From contig JAIWNE010000244.1 of assembly GCA_025331445.1 (NCBI GenBank), positions 1-21,788 on the forward strand: 21,788 nt of DNA, given 5' to 3'. Below the pieces are notes generated by a model that saw only the letters and a program-made list of their open reading frames with translations, searched no databases and was not told where the DNA came from. The stretch is from Blakeslea trispora. Its lineage: Eukaryota > Mucoromycota > Mucoromycetes > Mucorales > Choanephoraceae. Position numbers and translations under genes: made by a program. Shown here in pieces: positions 6,982 to 18,569 of the stretch; the first letter of the stretch is position 1, and every line of letters begins with the position of its first letter.

Positions 6982-9900
6982 CTTCGGGTTCTTTGGGTGC
7001 GATGACGAGCTCTACAGCTCAGGTGCCTGGTGGAGCCTCTGGGGAGTGGAACGCCTTTGCTACTGGCAATGCTGCTGCTGGTACTTTTTCTGCTGCTGGT
7101 GCGTCTGCTGCTGGCACGTCTTCTGCTTCTGTTGCCTCTGGGGCTGGCTCTTCTGCTGTTGTGTCTTCTGTTGCGTCTTTGTCTGAGGATGACATGGATA
7201 TAGATGAACGCGTAGCCGAGGCTGCACAGAACTGTAAGTATGATACTGAATTTTCAAAACTACCAGAGTATAAATCTAACGCTCTTATTGTTCCATTGGT
7301 TATAGAGAATGTTGCTGTGTACGCCTTGGTTGACAGTGGGGCCACCTTCAGTGTGGTACATCCTTCTTTCTTCTCTTCCCTTGGCCTTCCTCTTGTGCCT
7401 GCTTCTGGCAGCGTACAATTAGGACATGAACTTTCGTCTGCGCCTCGTCTTGGACAGTGTAGTCTAAACGTTGTTTATAATAAAAAATTCATTAATCATA
7501 CTTTTGAAGTCTTCAATGCTTTTTCGATTAAAGATAACGTACCTGTTATTATTGGCTTGGATTTGATGCCTCGATTAGGTATTTCAATTCATGGCTTAGT
7601 TACTTCTTGGTTTGGAGTTACAGGACCAAAATTGCCTTGTCCTATTGATCCAGAAGAAGTTAGTAACGCAGTAAACGCCAGTCCAGTAGGTACTTCTGAA
7701 GAGAGATTGCATTACATGAGTCAATTACAGCCATTGCTAGATGCCAATGCTAACACTGATCTAAAATCCACTTATTGTAATTTGCCAAATGCTGTTGTTG
7801 ATCTTGAAACTAAACCAGGAACGACTGCTTCGCAAAAGCCCTATCAAGTACCATATGTATATCGTGACGCTGTCTTGGCACAGTTCGAAGCATGGGTAAA
7901 TGAAGGTGTGATTGAGCGGTCTACGGGTCATACTGATTATAACGTGCCCATTCTGTGTGTTGCAAAAAAAGATATCGATGGTGTTTATTCATTGAAAAAG
8001 CCTAGAGTTGTTGCTGATGTTAGAAAGCTGAATAGCAACCTAGTCAGTAATGATGTTTATCAATTACCTTTGATCTCTGACATTCATCAACGTATGGGAA
8101 ATGCGACTATCATTTCTACAATTGATATCCGTTCTTGCTTTACTTCGTTCCTTGTCAACCCTAAACATAAGCATAAACTTAGTTTTATGTGTCCTTTTAC
8201 GAATCTTCGTTACCACTTCCGCAAGATGTGCTTTGGCATCACGTTCATGTCTGCATTTGTTCAGAATGTACTCCAAAACTATTTCCATGATCTGCCATAT
8301 GTCTCTATTTACGTGGATGATATTACTGTGGGTACTGCTTCTACGCTGGAACATCACTTCCTTTGCTTGGGCACAGTGATCAAACGACTGACAGATGCTA
8401 ACTTGCAGATCAACTCTACCAAACTAGTCATTGCTATGAATTCGGTTCATTTGTTGGGCTGGACTATTAGTGGTGGCGCATTGTTGCCAGATTATCGTAA
8501 GATAGCTGCAACTGCCATGTGGGAAGATGTTCCTACTACAGGTAAACGACTTGCCTCCTATTTAGGATTCTTGAATTATTTTCGAGGATCTATCCCCAAT
8601 TATGCCACATTAGCTGCACCTTTGGACGCACTGCGTTGTCACAAGTCACTTGTAGATGTCTGGACCGAAGAGCACACTGCTGCCTTCAGGAATCTCAAAG
8701 CTGCTCTTGCCTCTGCTGTTGTGTTGTCGCCTTATGACCCTAAATATCGCTTGCACGTAGCTACTGATGCTTCCAAGTATGGTATTGGTGGTATAGTTTA
8801 CTACATTAAGGATAACAAGGTTCACTATGTTGGAATGGCTAGTCGAAAGCTGAACGAAACTGAACAACGCTATAGTACTACTCGTCGTGAGTTGTTAGGC
8901 TTCTTGTTCATCTGTCAACGCTTTCATAAACTGTTATATGGTATCCGATTCTCGGCTCATGTCGACCATCGTTCACTTGTATTTTTGAAAAGTCAGGCTG
9001 TACCTAATTCTATGATGCTGAATTACTATGAAGCCATTTTTTGTTATGACTTTGATATTGTACATATCCCTGGCATTACCAACTGTTTACCAGATGCTCT
9101 TAGTAGATTGTATTCTCCTGAGTCATTCAATCTGGAGGAGGGTGAATCTAAATACGCCAGTTATAACCACAGACATATTGTGAAGAAAAGAAACATGTCT
9201 CGTTCCGAAAGAAAACAAGAAAAAGAAAAGAGCTTAATTTTTGACTCTAATCGAACTTTTTCTCATGCTCGTCACGTCACGTTGCACAACGCGGCTATGC
9301 GTCATAAAGCTGAAAAATCAGAGGTCATTGATAATTCCTCTTTACCTACTCGTCCTACCACAGATGACAATGATGATTACGAAGAACCCACTTCTTCACC
9401 TACAACGTCTACCTCGCTTCAGTACGCTGAGTATATGACACCACCTGAAGAAGAGCGTCGTGATATTATTGAACGAGCTCACCTTCTTGGTCATTTCGGA
9501 GTGAATGCTGTTGAGAAAACAATTCATGAAGATAGGCTACACTGGAAGAACTTGAGAAAAGACATTGAACGGATTGTAAAAGACTGCTCAGCTTGCCAAC
9601 AACATACTATACATAAAGCAGGCTATCATCCTCCTAGACACATTTTACCTGACGGTGTCTTTGATCATATCTGTGTGAATCTAGGCACATTCAACGTCAC
9701 ATCGTCTAATGGAAACAACTTCTTATTACTAGTCGTTGATATGTTCTCGCGCTTTGTTATTTTAAGAGCCATACCTGATAAGAATGCCTATACCATTGCT
9801 AATGAGTTGCTTAGTATCTGGTGTTTATTTGGATTTAGTCGTATCATAAGTCATGATAATGGATCTGAATTTGTTAATGAAGTCTTAAAGCAATTGGCTG

Positions 9901-10820
9901 AGATGACTGGAGTTGAACAAAGAGTATCGTTATCCTATAATCCTGTAGGCAATTCAGTGTGTGAAAGATATATGGGTGTGTGCAAACAAACCATTATTAA
10001 GGCAATAACGGCTGATGCTAAAGATCCTGAAAGTTGGGATTTATATGTTGACATGGCTCAATACGCTGTCAACGCTCAATTTAGACACTTGCACAGTACA
10101 CGTGCATTCACGGCTATGTTCTTCAGACAGCCGAATCAATTGACTGATTATACCGAAGTGCAGCCCACTTTGTCATTTGAGAAATCAGAACACAAACGTA
10201 TCAATAAGCAATTGAAGCACGTTAAAGAAGTAGTCGTACCTGCTTTACATGAGCACATCAAAGAACGTCAAAACACTGACCATGCAAAATACTTGAAGTC
10301 TCATAATATTAAAGCAGATAAGTATCCGCTCAATTCTAAGGTCATGATCGTCAATGTAAATCGTAAAGCAAAGACAGAACCTCGATATGTCGGTCCTTTT
10401 ATTGTCAAAGGTTGGGCTCGCAGTGGAGCTTACATCCTCGAAGATTTAACTGGTGCATTGTTGTCCAGAGACATACCTACTCATCAGATCAAGATGGTAC
10501 AGGCAGGCGAACAACGATCACAGGCTGACTTGGCTGAAAAGCATTATGAAGTTCAAGCTATAGTTAATCATCGTGGCACTGGCAAGAACATGGAATATTA
10601 CGTTCACTGGCGTGGATATGATGATCAAGCGAAATATAATACATGGGAACCAGTTTCTTCATTTGACTCGCTTAAACCTATAAATGAATACTGGGCAAGA
10701 AGAAACGTTGGTGATGCAGTTACACAAGGCACCGTGCTGCCTGCAACTGTCAACAAACGCAAGGACTCTTCTACTAAACGTAGTAACAGACGATCTACTC
10801 GTCGTAATAAAAGATTATAA
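6982..10820 (+). CDS. pol: Chromovirus Pol, copy 1: protease, RT, RNase H, integrase, chromodomain
   Basis: The frame is open to TAA at 10818-10820; the first ATG is at 7002. Numbering residues from 6993: protease DSGA at 114-117; RT with TIDIRS (D378) and YVDD 440-443; RNase H D592, E633, D658, D701; an acidic, Ser/Thr-rich linker about 710-815; integrase zinc finger H830/H834/C865/C868; core with N896 where the first catalytic Asp is expected, then D955 and E991 (x58 and x35 spacing); GPF 1134-1136; chromodomain about 1184-1236 with aromatic cage Y1185, W1206, Y1209; and a very basic tail. The whole frame lacks stops, but integrase should be catalytically impaired. It was originally continuous with gag: the nested LTR at 6552-6976 separates them. 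Confidence 0.93.
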
Positions 10821-10983
10821 CTTAGCTATCTTTTTCTTATCGATTTTTTCTCCCACTGGGTTTTGTTATAAGTTTTTTCTCGATAGCTATTACCTTTACA
10901 ATCTTCATTATATTTTGATCCAAACAACTGACACTACTATCCTACTACTGTTACTACAAGAACATAAGTGATGATCTAATCTT

Positions 10984-10995
10984 GGCAGGGAGCAA
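10984..10995 (+). other. Polypurine tract before LTR 2
   Basis: GGCAGGGAGCAA lies immediately 5' of LTR 2, the expected position of the plus-strand primer. It has two C interruptions. The 160 bp between the pol stop and this site are T-rich with no gene. Confidence 0.6.
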
Positions 10996-11274
10996 TGTTG
11001 TATACATTGTCCTTTTTAGGAACAATAACAAATTATAAAGTCAGATTAGCCATCACGTCGTTAACATATATGGACATATTGATTAACGGTGAGATACGTT
11101 CTTATACAAATAAACAGAAAGTACGTTGTGATCCAACGTAAGGTAAACACTCAGCTAAGATGCGGGATCCATCATTAGTATAAATAGAGCTAGAAAATGT
11201 ATATTGAATAAAGACAACTTTCTTTTGGGTCTGATTGATTTATTATTGTTATCAATTGTACCGTGAATATCACA
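10996..11274 (+). repeat. Element B LTR 2 (shared middle LTR)
   Basis: Identical to LTR 1 and LTR 3 by eye. It acts as the 3' LTR of body 1 and the 5' LTR of body 2. It is flanked by internal element sequence on both sides (AGCAA before, T-run after) and not by a target duplication, as expected for a recombination-derived tandem. Confidence 0.95.
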
Positions 11275-11349
11275 TTTTTTTCAATCAAGACAAATCCATT
11301 CTACTACTACCTCTATTTCTTTATTTTTATTTTAACTTACCTCTGCAAC

Positions 11350-12534
11350 ATGTCCAACTCTGTCAACAACTCTGCTCCCATCTCTGACAACATGGATGTC
11401 GTGATGAATGACTCTTTGCCTGTTGTGTCTGCTCCTGTTGTTTCTGGTCCTGTTGTTTCTGGTCCTGTTGTTGCTGGTCCTGTTGTTGCTGGTCCTGTTG
11501 TTGCTGGTCCTGTTGTGTCTGCTCCTGTTGTACCTGTCGCTGTGGACACTAGTGCTTTGCACAATGCGTGCAACGCATTGAGAATGGAACTTGTGGTATT
11601 GGGAAGCCGATACTATGAGAGAAATGGGGACGCTGACCTTGCCGATTTGCGTAGGCAAATCGACGGTAAGAAAGCTGACCTTGAAGTCTTGGAACCCACT
11701 TTGGCAAGTGTAGAAGGCTCTGGTTGTTCTTCCTCTGTGGGTGGTGGTGCTCCTTGGTCTTCTGTTGGTGCTTCTCGTGTTGTCTGCCCTCCTGCGTTGC
11801 CTCTGTTTCAATGGGAAGGTAATGTACATGACGTGAAGGCTCGGGTTTTTCCTGACGTGCATGCCTGTGTCGTGTACTTTGAAGATGTAATGTATGCAAA
11901 TGCATTGAACATCGACCAACACTACTTGCGACTGGTTCCCCAGTTACTCTCCTACACCGCTAGACAGTGGTATGGTCAATTTTTGGCCCAATCTTCGGGT
12001 GTGTCTCCTTCGTGGGGGCAATTTAAGGCTGCTTTTTCCTCTCGCTTTGGTCGAACGGTCGATCAAGATGAAGCCGACTGTGCTCTACAACTCTCCAATG
12101 TGTCTATGTGGCCTGGCGAGACGTTTGATGCTTTTGTTGACCGGTTCAGGGACTTGCGTCGTCGTTCGGGTGCCCAGTGTTTGCCTTCTTCTGTGTTGGT
12201 AAACAGATTCCAGCGTGCGATGCCTGGTCACTTGCGGGAAAAGGTTCTGTTGGCCCGTGCTGCTCCCTCTGAGCACACTACTTGGGACATCGATCAGGTT
12301 GTTGCCGTTTCTTTGCGGGTGTTCAGAGACTGCGAGGACATGGGTTCTGGTGGTGCTGTTGGTGGTTCTGGTGCTGTGGCCGGATCGTCCACCGGCTCCT
12401 CTAAGTGGGCCAGCAAGTCAGGCGCTAAGGTGTCTAAGCGGTCGGTGTCCTCTGGGCGCTATTGTGAACTGCATAATGTGATATTTGCAGTCTCAAATAG
12501 ATTCAATGAGAGGGAACTCGATTTTTTTTATTAA
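11350..12534 (+). CDS. gag: Gag N-terminal and capsid part, copy 2 (true gag to 12476)
   Basis: The same sequence as copy 1 through the Gag core and the truncated Cys/His motif. After 12476 the frame enters the antisense solo LTR. A T run of eight at 12522-12529 (seven in copy 1) shifts the read-through frame, and it stops at 12532-12534, giving a 394-residue chimera instead of 441. Gag residues proper are identical between copies. The role is as for copy 1: particle-forming protein, here without nucleocapsid. Confidence 0.85.
   Translation: MSNSVNNSAPISDNMDVVMNDSLPVVSAPVVSGPVVSGPVVAGPVVAGPVVAGPVVSAPVVPVAVDTSALHNACNALRMELVVLGSRYYERNGDADLADLRRQIDGKKADLEVLEPTLASVEGSGCSSSVGGGAPWSSVGASRVVCPPALPLFQWEGNVHDVKARVFPDVHACVVYFEDVMYANALNIDQHYLRLVPQLLSYTARQWYGQFLAQSSGVSPSWGQFKAAFSSRFGRTVDQDEADCALQLSNVSMWPGETFDAFVDRFRDLRRRSGAQCLPSSVLVNRFQRAMPGHLREKVLLARAAPSEHTTWDIDQVVAVSLRVFRDCEDMGSGGAVGGSGAVAGSSTGSSKWASKSGAKVSKRSVSSGRYCELHNVIFAVSNRFNERELDFFY
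11419..11538 (+). repeat. 15-bp in-frame minisatellite in gag, copy 2
   Basis: Eight units with the same order of S/A variants as copy 1. The unit number has not changed since duplication, which supports a very recent origin of the tandem. Confidence 0.95.
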
Positions 12535-13354
12535 AAAGAAAGAGAGGGAACTAATTCTACTGCAAGTCCATGTTGTGTTTATATATTATTTCTATCTCGG
12601 TTTCAATCAATCACTCCGTTATAATTTTATCTGTATGAGCAGTTTTCCTACTAGGATGACTGGTCACCTTAATTGAAAGATGGCTGTAGCCAGATTTCAT
12701 CCCCCGCCTTGAATAAGGTGGAGATATATTGTTTACTTGATTTATATCTTGGAGAGATAATAATTATGCTCGACAAGATATGTTTTAATCTTGATTAGTG
12801 TTTCAATATATCAGGCATAACTGTTTCATACTTGTTCACTTGTTTCGTTGGATGTTTAGATCAGTTTAGATTAGGTGATAACGATAGACAAGCCCTTTGT
12901 AATTATGTCTCAGAACTATCTTTATCCAAGTAATGATTTAGTCTTTCTTATAATGAAATCTCTAGAATCATTGCTTGTTTTGTTAGATGCTGCTACCTTG
13001 GTATTATAAGGCCTATGCAACCATCCTGCTATCACATGTATCATGTCATATAGCCATTTCAAGTATTGATGAAAAGAGAGTCAATGAATATAAATCTGAT
13101 CATGCTTTCAATGTGTTAGCTAGGCACATTGAACGCTTTATATATCATATCATCGCTTTTTACCAATGCTTGTTAGATGTTTGATTTCAGGATTACCTCT
13201 GGTAATATCTGAAATGATTTTAGTTTTCCAACTTTGTGAACATTATTTGATTTATTGTTATTTTGACATTATCTGTCAAAATAACCTTTGATGATGATTA
13301 ATTGAATTTCCGATTATAAGTCGTTCTGGCTTCTATATATGCCCAAATACGACA
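12477..13354 (-). mobile_element. 878-bp antisense solo LTR nested in gag, copy 2
   Basis: Same insertion point and same CATAA duplications (12472-12476 and 13355-13359) as copy 1. It differs from copy 1 by one added T (run at 12522) and one missing T (run at 12944-12946, three against four), so its length is unchanged. It was present before the tandem arose. Confidence 0.88.
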
Positions 13355-13639
13355 CATAACACGAGTACGCACTCAACTGCCGAGTGCAAGACTCTTTCCC
13401 AGATCTCTGCGTCTTTGGTGACTGGTTCTGCTGCTTCTTCTTCTCCCTCTTCTTCTTCCTCTGGGCCTCGTACATCGGCTAGACCTGCTGATAAAGGTAA
13501 GGGGAAGGAGAGGTCTAAGAAGTGTTACAAGTGTGGCGCTTTGGGCTGGTCGAAGGCGCACGTGTGCAACTCTGGTGTGCCTTCTGCAGGCAAGCACTTT
13601 GGGATGATGACTCTTTCTTCTTCTGCGTCTGCTTTGTGA
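13355..13639 (+). pseudogene. gag: Gag C-terminal fragment with zinc knuckle, copy 2
   Basis: Translation is identical to 6272-6556: THSTAEC half-motif, Ser-rich linker, basic stretch and the atypical CYKC...HVC knuckle. True gag ends at 13634; the terminal TGTGA of the next solo LTR supplies the TGA at 13637-13639. Confidence 0.8.
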
Positions 13640-14059
13640 TATTTAGGTAATTTAAAATAGAAAGGGGACAAGTATAGTAAATAGTTTGAGACTGTTTTAC
13701 GTATGCCTTTATTATGAACAAAATAAATGAGAGTATTTATACCAATTGCTATCTACTATTGCTATTACGTCTTTGACTTCCTTTAGTCTTTACTCTTTAC
13801 TAAATCTGGATATTCAAGAGAACAATGTCATAGACTAGTTTGTGCCACCTTTAATGACATATTGACATTTTACTTTCTTTAGCAAGACTTATTGCTTATC
13901 ATCTTCTTTAGTCCAGATTCATAGCACTTGCTTATGAAATCATTCTAGACTGACATAATGTTGATAGGATTACTTAATCCAATTATGATGTAGATCTTTA
14001 TATACAAAAATAGACTTCAATTCTTAAGGAATTCATGTTCAGACAAGCCAAACACGACA
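13635..14059 (-). mobile_element. 425-bp antisense solo LTR at the gag-pol junction, copy 2
   Basis: Same position, ends and TGCTT duplications (13630-13634 and 14060-14064) as in copy 1. I saw no difference between the two copies of this insert. Confidence 0.9.
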
Positions 14060-14064
14060 TGCTT

Positions 14065-17000
14065 CTTCGGGTTCTTTGGGTGCGATGACGAGCTCTACAG
14101 CTCAGGTGCCTGGTGGAGCCTCTGGGGAGTGGAACGCCTTTGCTACTGGCAATGCTGCTGCTGGTACTTTTTCTGCTGCTGGTGCGTCTGCTGCTGGCAC
14201 GTCTTCTGCTTCTGTTGCCTCTGGGGCTGGCTCTTCTGCTGTTGTGTCTTCTGTTGCGTCTTTGTCTGAGGATGACATGGATATAGATGAACGCGTAGCC
14301 GAGGCTGCACAGAACTGTAAGTATGATACTGAATTTTCAAAACTACCAGAGTATAAATCTAACGCTCTTATTGTTCCATTGGTTATAGAGAATGTTGCTG
14401 TGTACGCCTTGGTTGACAGTGGGGCCACCTTCAGTGTGGTACATCCTTCTTTCTTCTCTTCCCTTGGCCTTCCTCTTGTGCCTGCTTCTGGCAGCGTACA
14501 ATTAGGACATGAACTTTCGTCTGCGCCTCGTCTTGGACAGTGTAGTCTAAACGTTGTTTATAATAAAAAATTCATTAATCATACTTTTGAAGTCTTCAAT
14601 GCTTTTTCGATTAAAGATAACGTACCTGTTATTATTGGCTTGGATTTGATGCCTCGATTAGGTATTTCAATTCATGGCTTAGTTACTTCTTGGTTTGGAG
14701 TTACAGGACCAAAATTGCCTTGTCCTATTGATCCAGAAGAAGTTAGTAACGCAGTAAACGCCAGTCCAGTAGGTACTTCTGAAGAGAGATTGCATTACAT
14801 GAGTCAATTACAGCCATTGCTAGATGCCAATGCTAACACTGATCTAAAATCCACTTATTGTAATTTGCCAAATGCTGTTGTTGATCTTGAAACTAAACCA
14901 GGAACGACTGCTTCGCAAAAGCCCTATCAAGTACCATATGTATATCGTGACGCTGTCTTGGCACAGTTCGAAGCATGGGTAAATGAAGGTGTGATTGAGC
15001 GGTCTACGGGTCATACTGATTATAACGTGCCCATTCTGTGTGTTGCAAAAAAAGATATCGATGGTGTTTATTCATTGAAAAAGCCTAGAGTTGTTGCTGA
15101 TGTTAGAAAGCTGAATAGCAACCTAGTCAGTAATGATGTTTATCAATTACCTTTGATCTCTGACATTCATCAACGTATGGGAAATGCGACTATCATTTCT
15201 ACAATTGATATCCGTTCTTGCTTTACTTCGTTCCTTGTCAACCCTAAACATAAGCATAAACTTAGTTTTATGTGTCCTTTTACGAATCTTCGTTACCACT
15301 TCCGCAAGATGTGCTTTGGCATCACGTTCATGTCTGCATTTGTTCAGAATGTACTCCAAAACTATTTCCATGATCTGCCATATGTCTCTATTTACGTGGA
15401 TGATATTACTGTGGGTACTGCTTCTACGCTGGAACATCACTTCCTTTGCTTGGGCACAGTGATCAAACGACTGACAGATGCTAACTTGCAGATCAACTCT
15501 ACCAAACTAGTCATTGCTATGAATTCGGTTCATTTGTTGGGCTGGACTATTAGTGGTGGCGCATTGTTGCCAGATTATCGTAAGATAGCTGCAACTGCCA
15601 TGTGGGAAGATGTTCCTACTACAGGTAAACGACTTGCCTCCTATTTAGGATTCTTGAATTATTTTCGAGGATCTATCCCCAATTATGCCACATTAGCTGC
15701 ACCTTTGGACGCACTGCGTTGTCACAAGTCACTTGTAGATGTCTGGACCGAAGAGCACACTGCTGCCTTCAGGAATCTCAAAGCTGCTCTTGCCTCTGCT
15801 GTTGTGTTGTCGCCTTATGACCCTAAATATCGCTTGCACGTAGCTACTGATGCTTCCAAGTATGGTATTGGTGGTATAGTTTACTACATTAAGGATAACA
15901 AGGTTCACTATGTTGGAATGGCTAGTCGAAAGCTGAACGAAACTGAACAACGCTATAGTACTACTCGTCGTGAGTTGTTAGGCTTCTTGTTCATCTGTCA
16001 ACGCTTTCATAAACTGTTATATGGTATCCGATTCTCGGCTCATGTCGACCATCGTTCACTTGTATTTTTGAAAAGTCAGGCTGTACCTAATTCTATGATG
16101 CTGAATTACTATGAAGCCATTTTTTGTTATGACTTTGATATTGTACATATCCCTGGCATTACCAACTGTTTACCAGATGCTCTTAGTAGATTGTATTCTC
16201 CTGAGTCATTCAATCTGGAGGAGGGTGAATCTAAATACGCCAGTTATAACCACAGACATATTGTGAAGAAAAGAAACATGTCTCGTTCCGAAAGAAAACA
16301 AGAAAAAGAAAAGAGCTTAATTTTTGACTCTAATCGAACTTTTTCTCATGCTCGTCACGTCACGTTGCACAACGCGGCTATGCGTCATAAAGCTGAAAAA
16401 TCAGAGGTCATTGATAATTCCTCTTTACCTACTCGTCCTACCACAGATGACAATGATGATTACGAAGAACCCACTTCTTCACCTACAACGTCTACCTCGC
16501 TTCAGTACGCTGAGTATATGACACCACCTGAAGAAGAGCGTCGTGATATTATTGAACGAGCTCACCTTCTTGGTCATTTCGGAGTGAATGCTGTTGAGAA
16601 AACAATTCATGAAGATAGGCTACACTGGAAGAACTTGAGAAAAGACATTGAACGGATTGTAAAAGACTGCTCAGCTTGCCAACAACATACTATACATAAA
16701 GCAGGCTATCATCCTCCTAGACACATTTTACCTGACGGTGTCTTTGATCATATCTGTGTGAATCTAGGCACATTCAACGTCACATCGTCTAATGGAAACA
16801 ACTTCTTATTACTAGTCGTTGATATGTTCTCGCGCTTTGTTATTTTAAGAGCCATACCTGATAAGAATGCCTATACCATTGCTAATGAGTTGCTTAGTAT
16901 CTGGTGTTTATTTGGATTTAGTCGTATCATAAGTCATGATAATGGATCTGAATTTGTTAATGAAGTCTTAAAGCAATTGGCTGAGATGACTGGAGTTGAA

Positions 17001-17903
17001 CAAAGAGTATCGTTATCCTATAATCCTGTAGGCAATTCAGTGTGTGAAAGATATATGGGTGTGTGCAAACAAACCATTATTAAGGCAATAACGGCTGATG
17101 CTAAAGATCCTGAAAGTTGGGATTTATATGTTGACATGGCTCAATACGCTGTCAACGCTCAATTTAGACACTTGCACAGTACACGTGCATTCACGGCTAT
17201 GTTCTTCAGACAGCCGAATCAATTGACTGATTATACCGAAGTGCAGCCCACTTTGTCATTTGAGAAATCAGAACACAAACGTATCAATAAGCAATTGAAG
17301 CACGTTAAAGAAGTAGTCGTACCTGCTTTACATGAGCACATCAAAGAACGTCAAAACACTGACCATGCAAAATACTTGAAGTCTCATAATATTAAAGCAG
17401 ATAAGTATCCGCTCAATTCTAAGGTCATGATCGTCAATGTAAATCGTAAAGCAAAGACAGAACCTCGATATGTCGGTCCTTTTATTGTCAAAGGTTGGGC
17501 TCGCAGTGGAGCTTACATCCTCGAAGATTTAACTGGTGCATTGTTGTCCAGAGACATACCTACTCATCAGATCAAGATGGTACAGGCAGGCGAACAACGA
17601 TCACAGGCTGACTTGGCTGAAAAGCATTATGAAGTTCAAGCTATAGTTAATCATCGTGGCACTGGCAAGAACATGGAATATTACGTTCACTGGCGTGGAT
17701 ATGATGATCAAGCGAAATATAATACATGGGAACCAGTTTCTTCATTTGACTCGCTTAAACCTATAAATGAATACTGGGCAAGAAGAAACGTTGGTGATGC
17801 AGTTACACAAGGCACCGTGCTGCCTGCAACTGTCAACAAACGCAAGGACTCTTCTACTAAACGTAGTAACAGACGATCTACTCGTCGTAATAAAAGATTA
17901 TAA
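14065..17903 (+). CDS. pol: Chromovirus Pol, copy 2: protease, RT, RNase H, integrase, chromodomain
   Basis: Stop at 17901-17903, first ATG at 14085. The 1275-residue reading counted from 14076 is identical to that of copy 1, including the DSGA protease, YVDD polymerase and RNase H acidic residues. It also has the Asn codon at 16761-16763 in place of the first integrase Asp, and the complete chromodomain cage. The chromodomain is expected to bind methylated histone H3 and steer integration to heterochromatin, as in other chromoviruses. The reading frame is separated from gag by the solo LTR at 13635-14059. Confidence 0.93.
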
Positions 17904-18066
17904 CTTAGCTATCTTTTTCTTATCGATTTTTTCTCCCACTGGGTTTTGTTATAAGTTTTTTCTCGATAGCTATTACCTTTACAATCTTCATTATATTTTG
18001 ATCCAAACAACTGACACTACTATCCTACTACTGTTACTACAAGAACATAAGTGATGATCTAATCTT

Positions 18067-18078
18067 GGCAGGGAGCAA
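18067..18078 (+). other. Polypurine tract before LTR 3
   Basis: GGCAGGGAGCAA directly precedes LTR 3, the same as the tract before LTR 2. Confidence 0.6.
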
Positions 18079-18357
18079 TGTTGTATACATTGTCCTTTTT
18101 AGGAACAATAACAAATTATAAAGTCAGATTAGCCATCACGTCGTTAACATATATGGACATATTGATTAACGGTGAGATACGTTCTTATACAAATAAACAG
18201 AAAGTACGTTGTGATCCAACGTAAGGTAAACACTCAGCTAAGATGCGGGATCCATCATTAGTATAAATAGAGCTAGAAAATGTATATTGAATAAAGACAA
18301 CTTTCTTTTGGGTCTGATTGATTTATTATTGTTATCAATTGTACCGTGAATATCACA
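18079..18357 (+). repeat. Element B LTR 3 (3')
   Basis: 279 bp, identical by eye to LTR 1 and LTR 2, ending in CACA. The flanking ACTTC matches the left flank of LTR 1. Confidence 0.95.
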
Positions 18358-18362
18358 ACTTC
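18358..18362 (+). repeat. Target-site duplication ACTTC, right
   Basis: Right partner of 3908-3912. Element A tail sequence resumes immediately after it. Confidence 0.9.
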
Positions 18363-18569
18363 GCCTTTAACAATTATTTCTCAACAACTTATCTCAACAA
18401 AATCTTATTCAACAAAGTTCATTCAACAAAGTTTATTCAACAACTTATCTCAACAACGATTTTATCTTCAACAACTTATCTCAACAACGATTTTATCTTC
18501 AACAATTTATCTTAACAACATTTTACTTCAACAAATCAACTTCGACAAATTAATTTCGATATATTCACC
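18363..18569 (+). repeat. CAACAA-rich tract with a 31-bp tandem repeat (18438-18528)
   Basis: The tract is built of CAACAA/TTATCT words. Units at 18438-18468 and 18469-18499 are identical (31 bp), and a third at 18500-18528 is shorter and diverged. Open frames here are low-complexity and not convincing as genes. The first 30 bp or so belong to the interrupted direct repeat that begins at 3826. Confidence 0.8.

Larger units (their letters stand above)
3913..18357 (+). mobile_element. Element B: tandem chromovirus array, LTR-body-LTR-body-LTR
   Basis: Three identical 279-bp LTRs (3913, 10996, 18079) enclose two bodies with an exact 7083-bp period. Each body encodes Gag, Cys/His motifs, protease, RT, RNase H, integrase and a C-terminal chromodomain, which places it among Ty3/gypsy chromoviruses. 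One pair of 5-bp target duplications flanks the whole array; no duplication flanks the middle LTR. This fits one integration followed by unequal LTR-LTR recombination between sister or allelic copies. Both bodies carry the same two antisense solo-LTR insertions and the same integrase substitution, so those changes came before the duplication. The only body differences I found are two 1-bp homopolymer indels. Confidence 0.95.

Noticed and set aside
7019..7345. Minus-strand ORFs over the N-terminus of Pol (also 14102-14428)
   Set aside because: Shadows of the Ala/Ser-rich coding repeats of the plus-strand frame.
18438..18528. Possible CRISPR-like array
   Set aside because: The units are contiguous with no unique spacers, and the context is eukaryotic; it is a simple tandem repeat.
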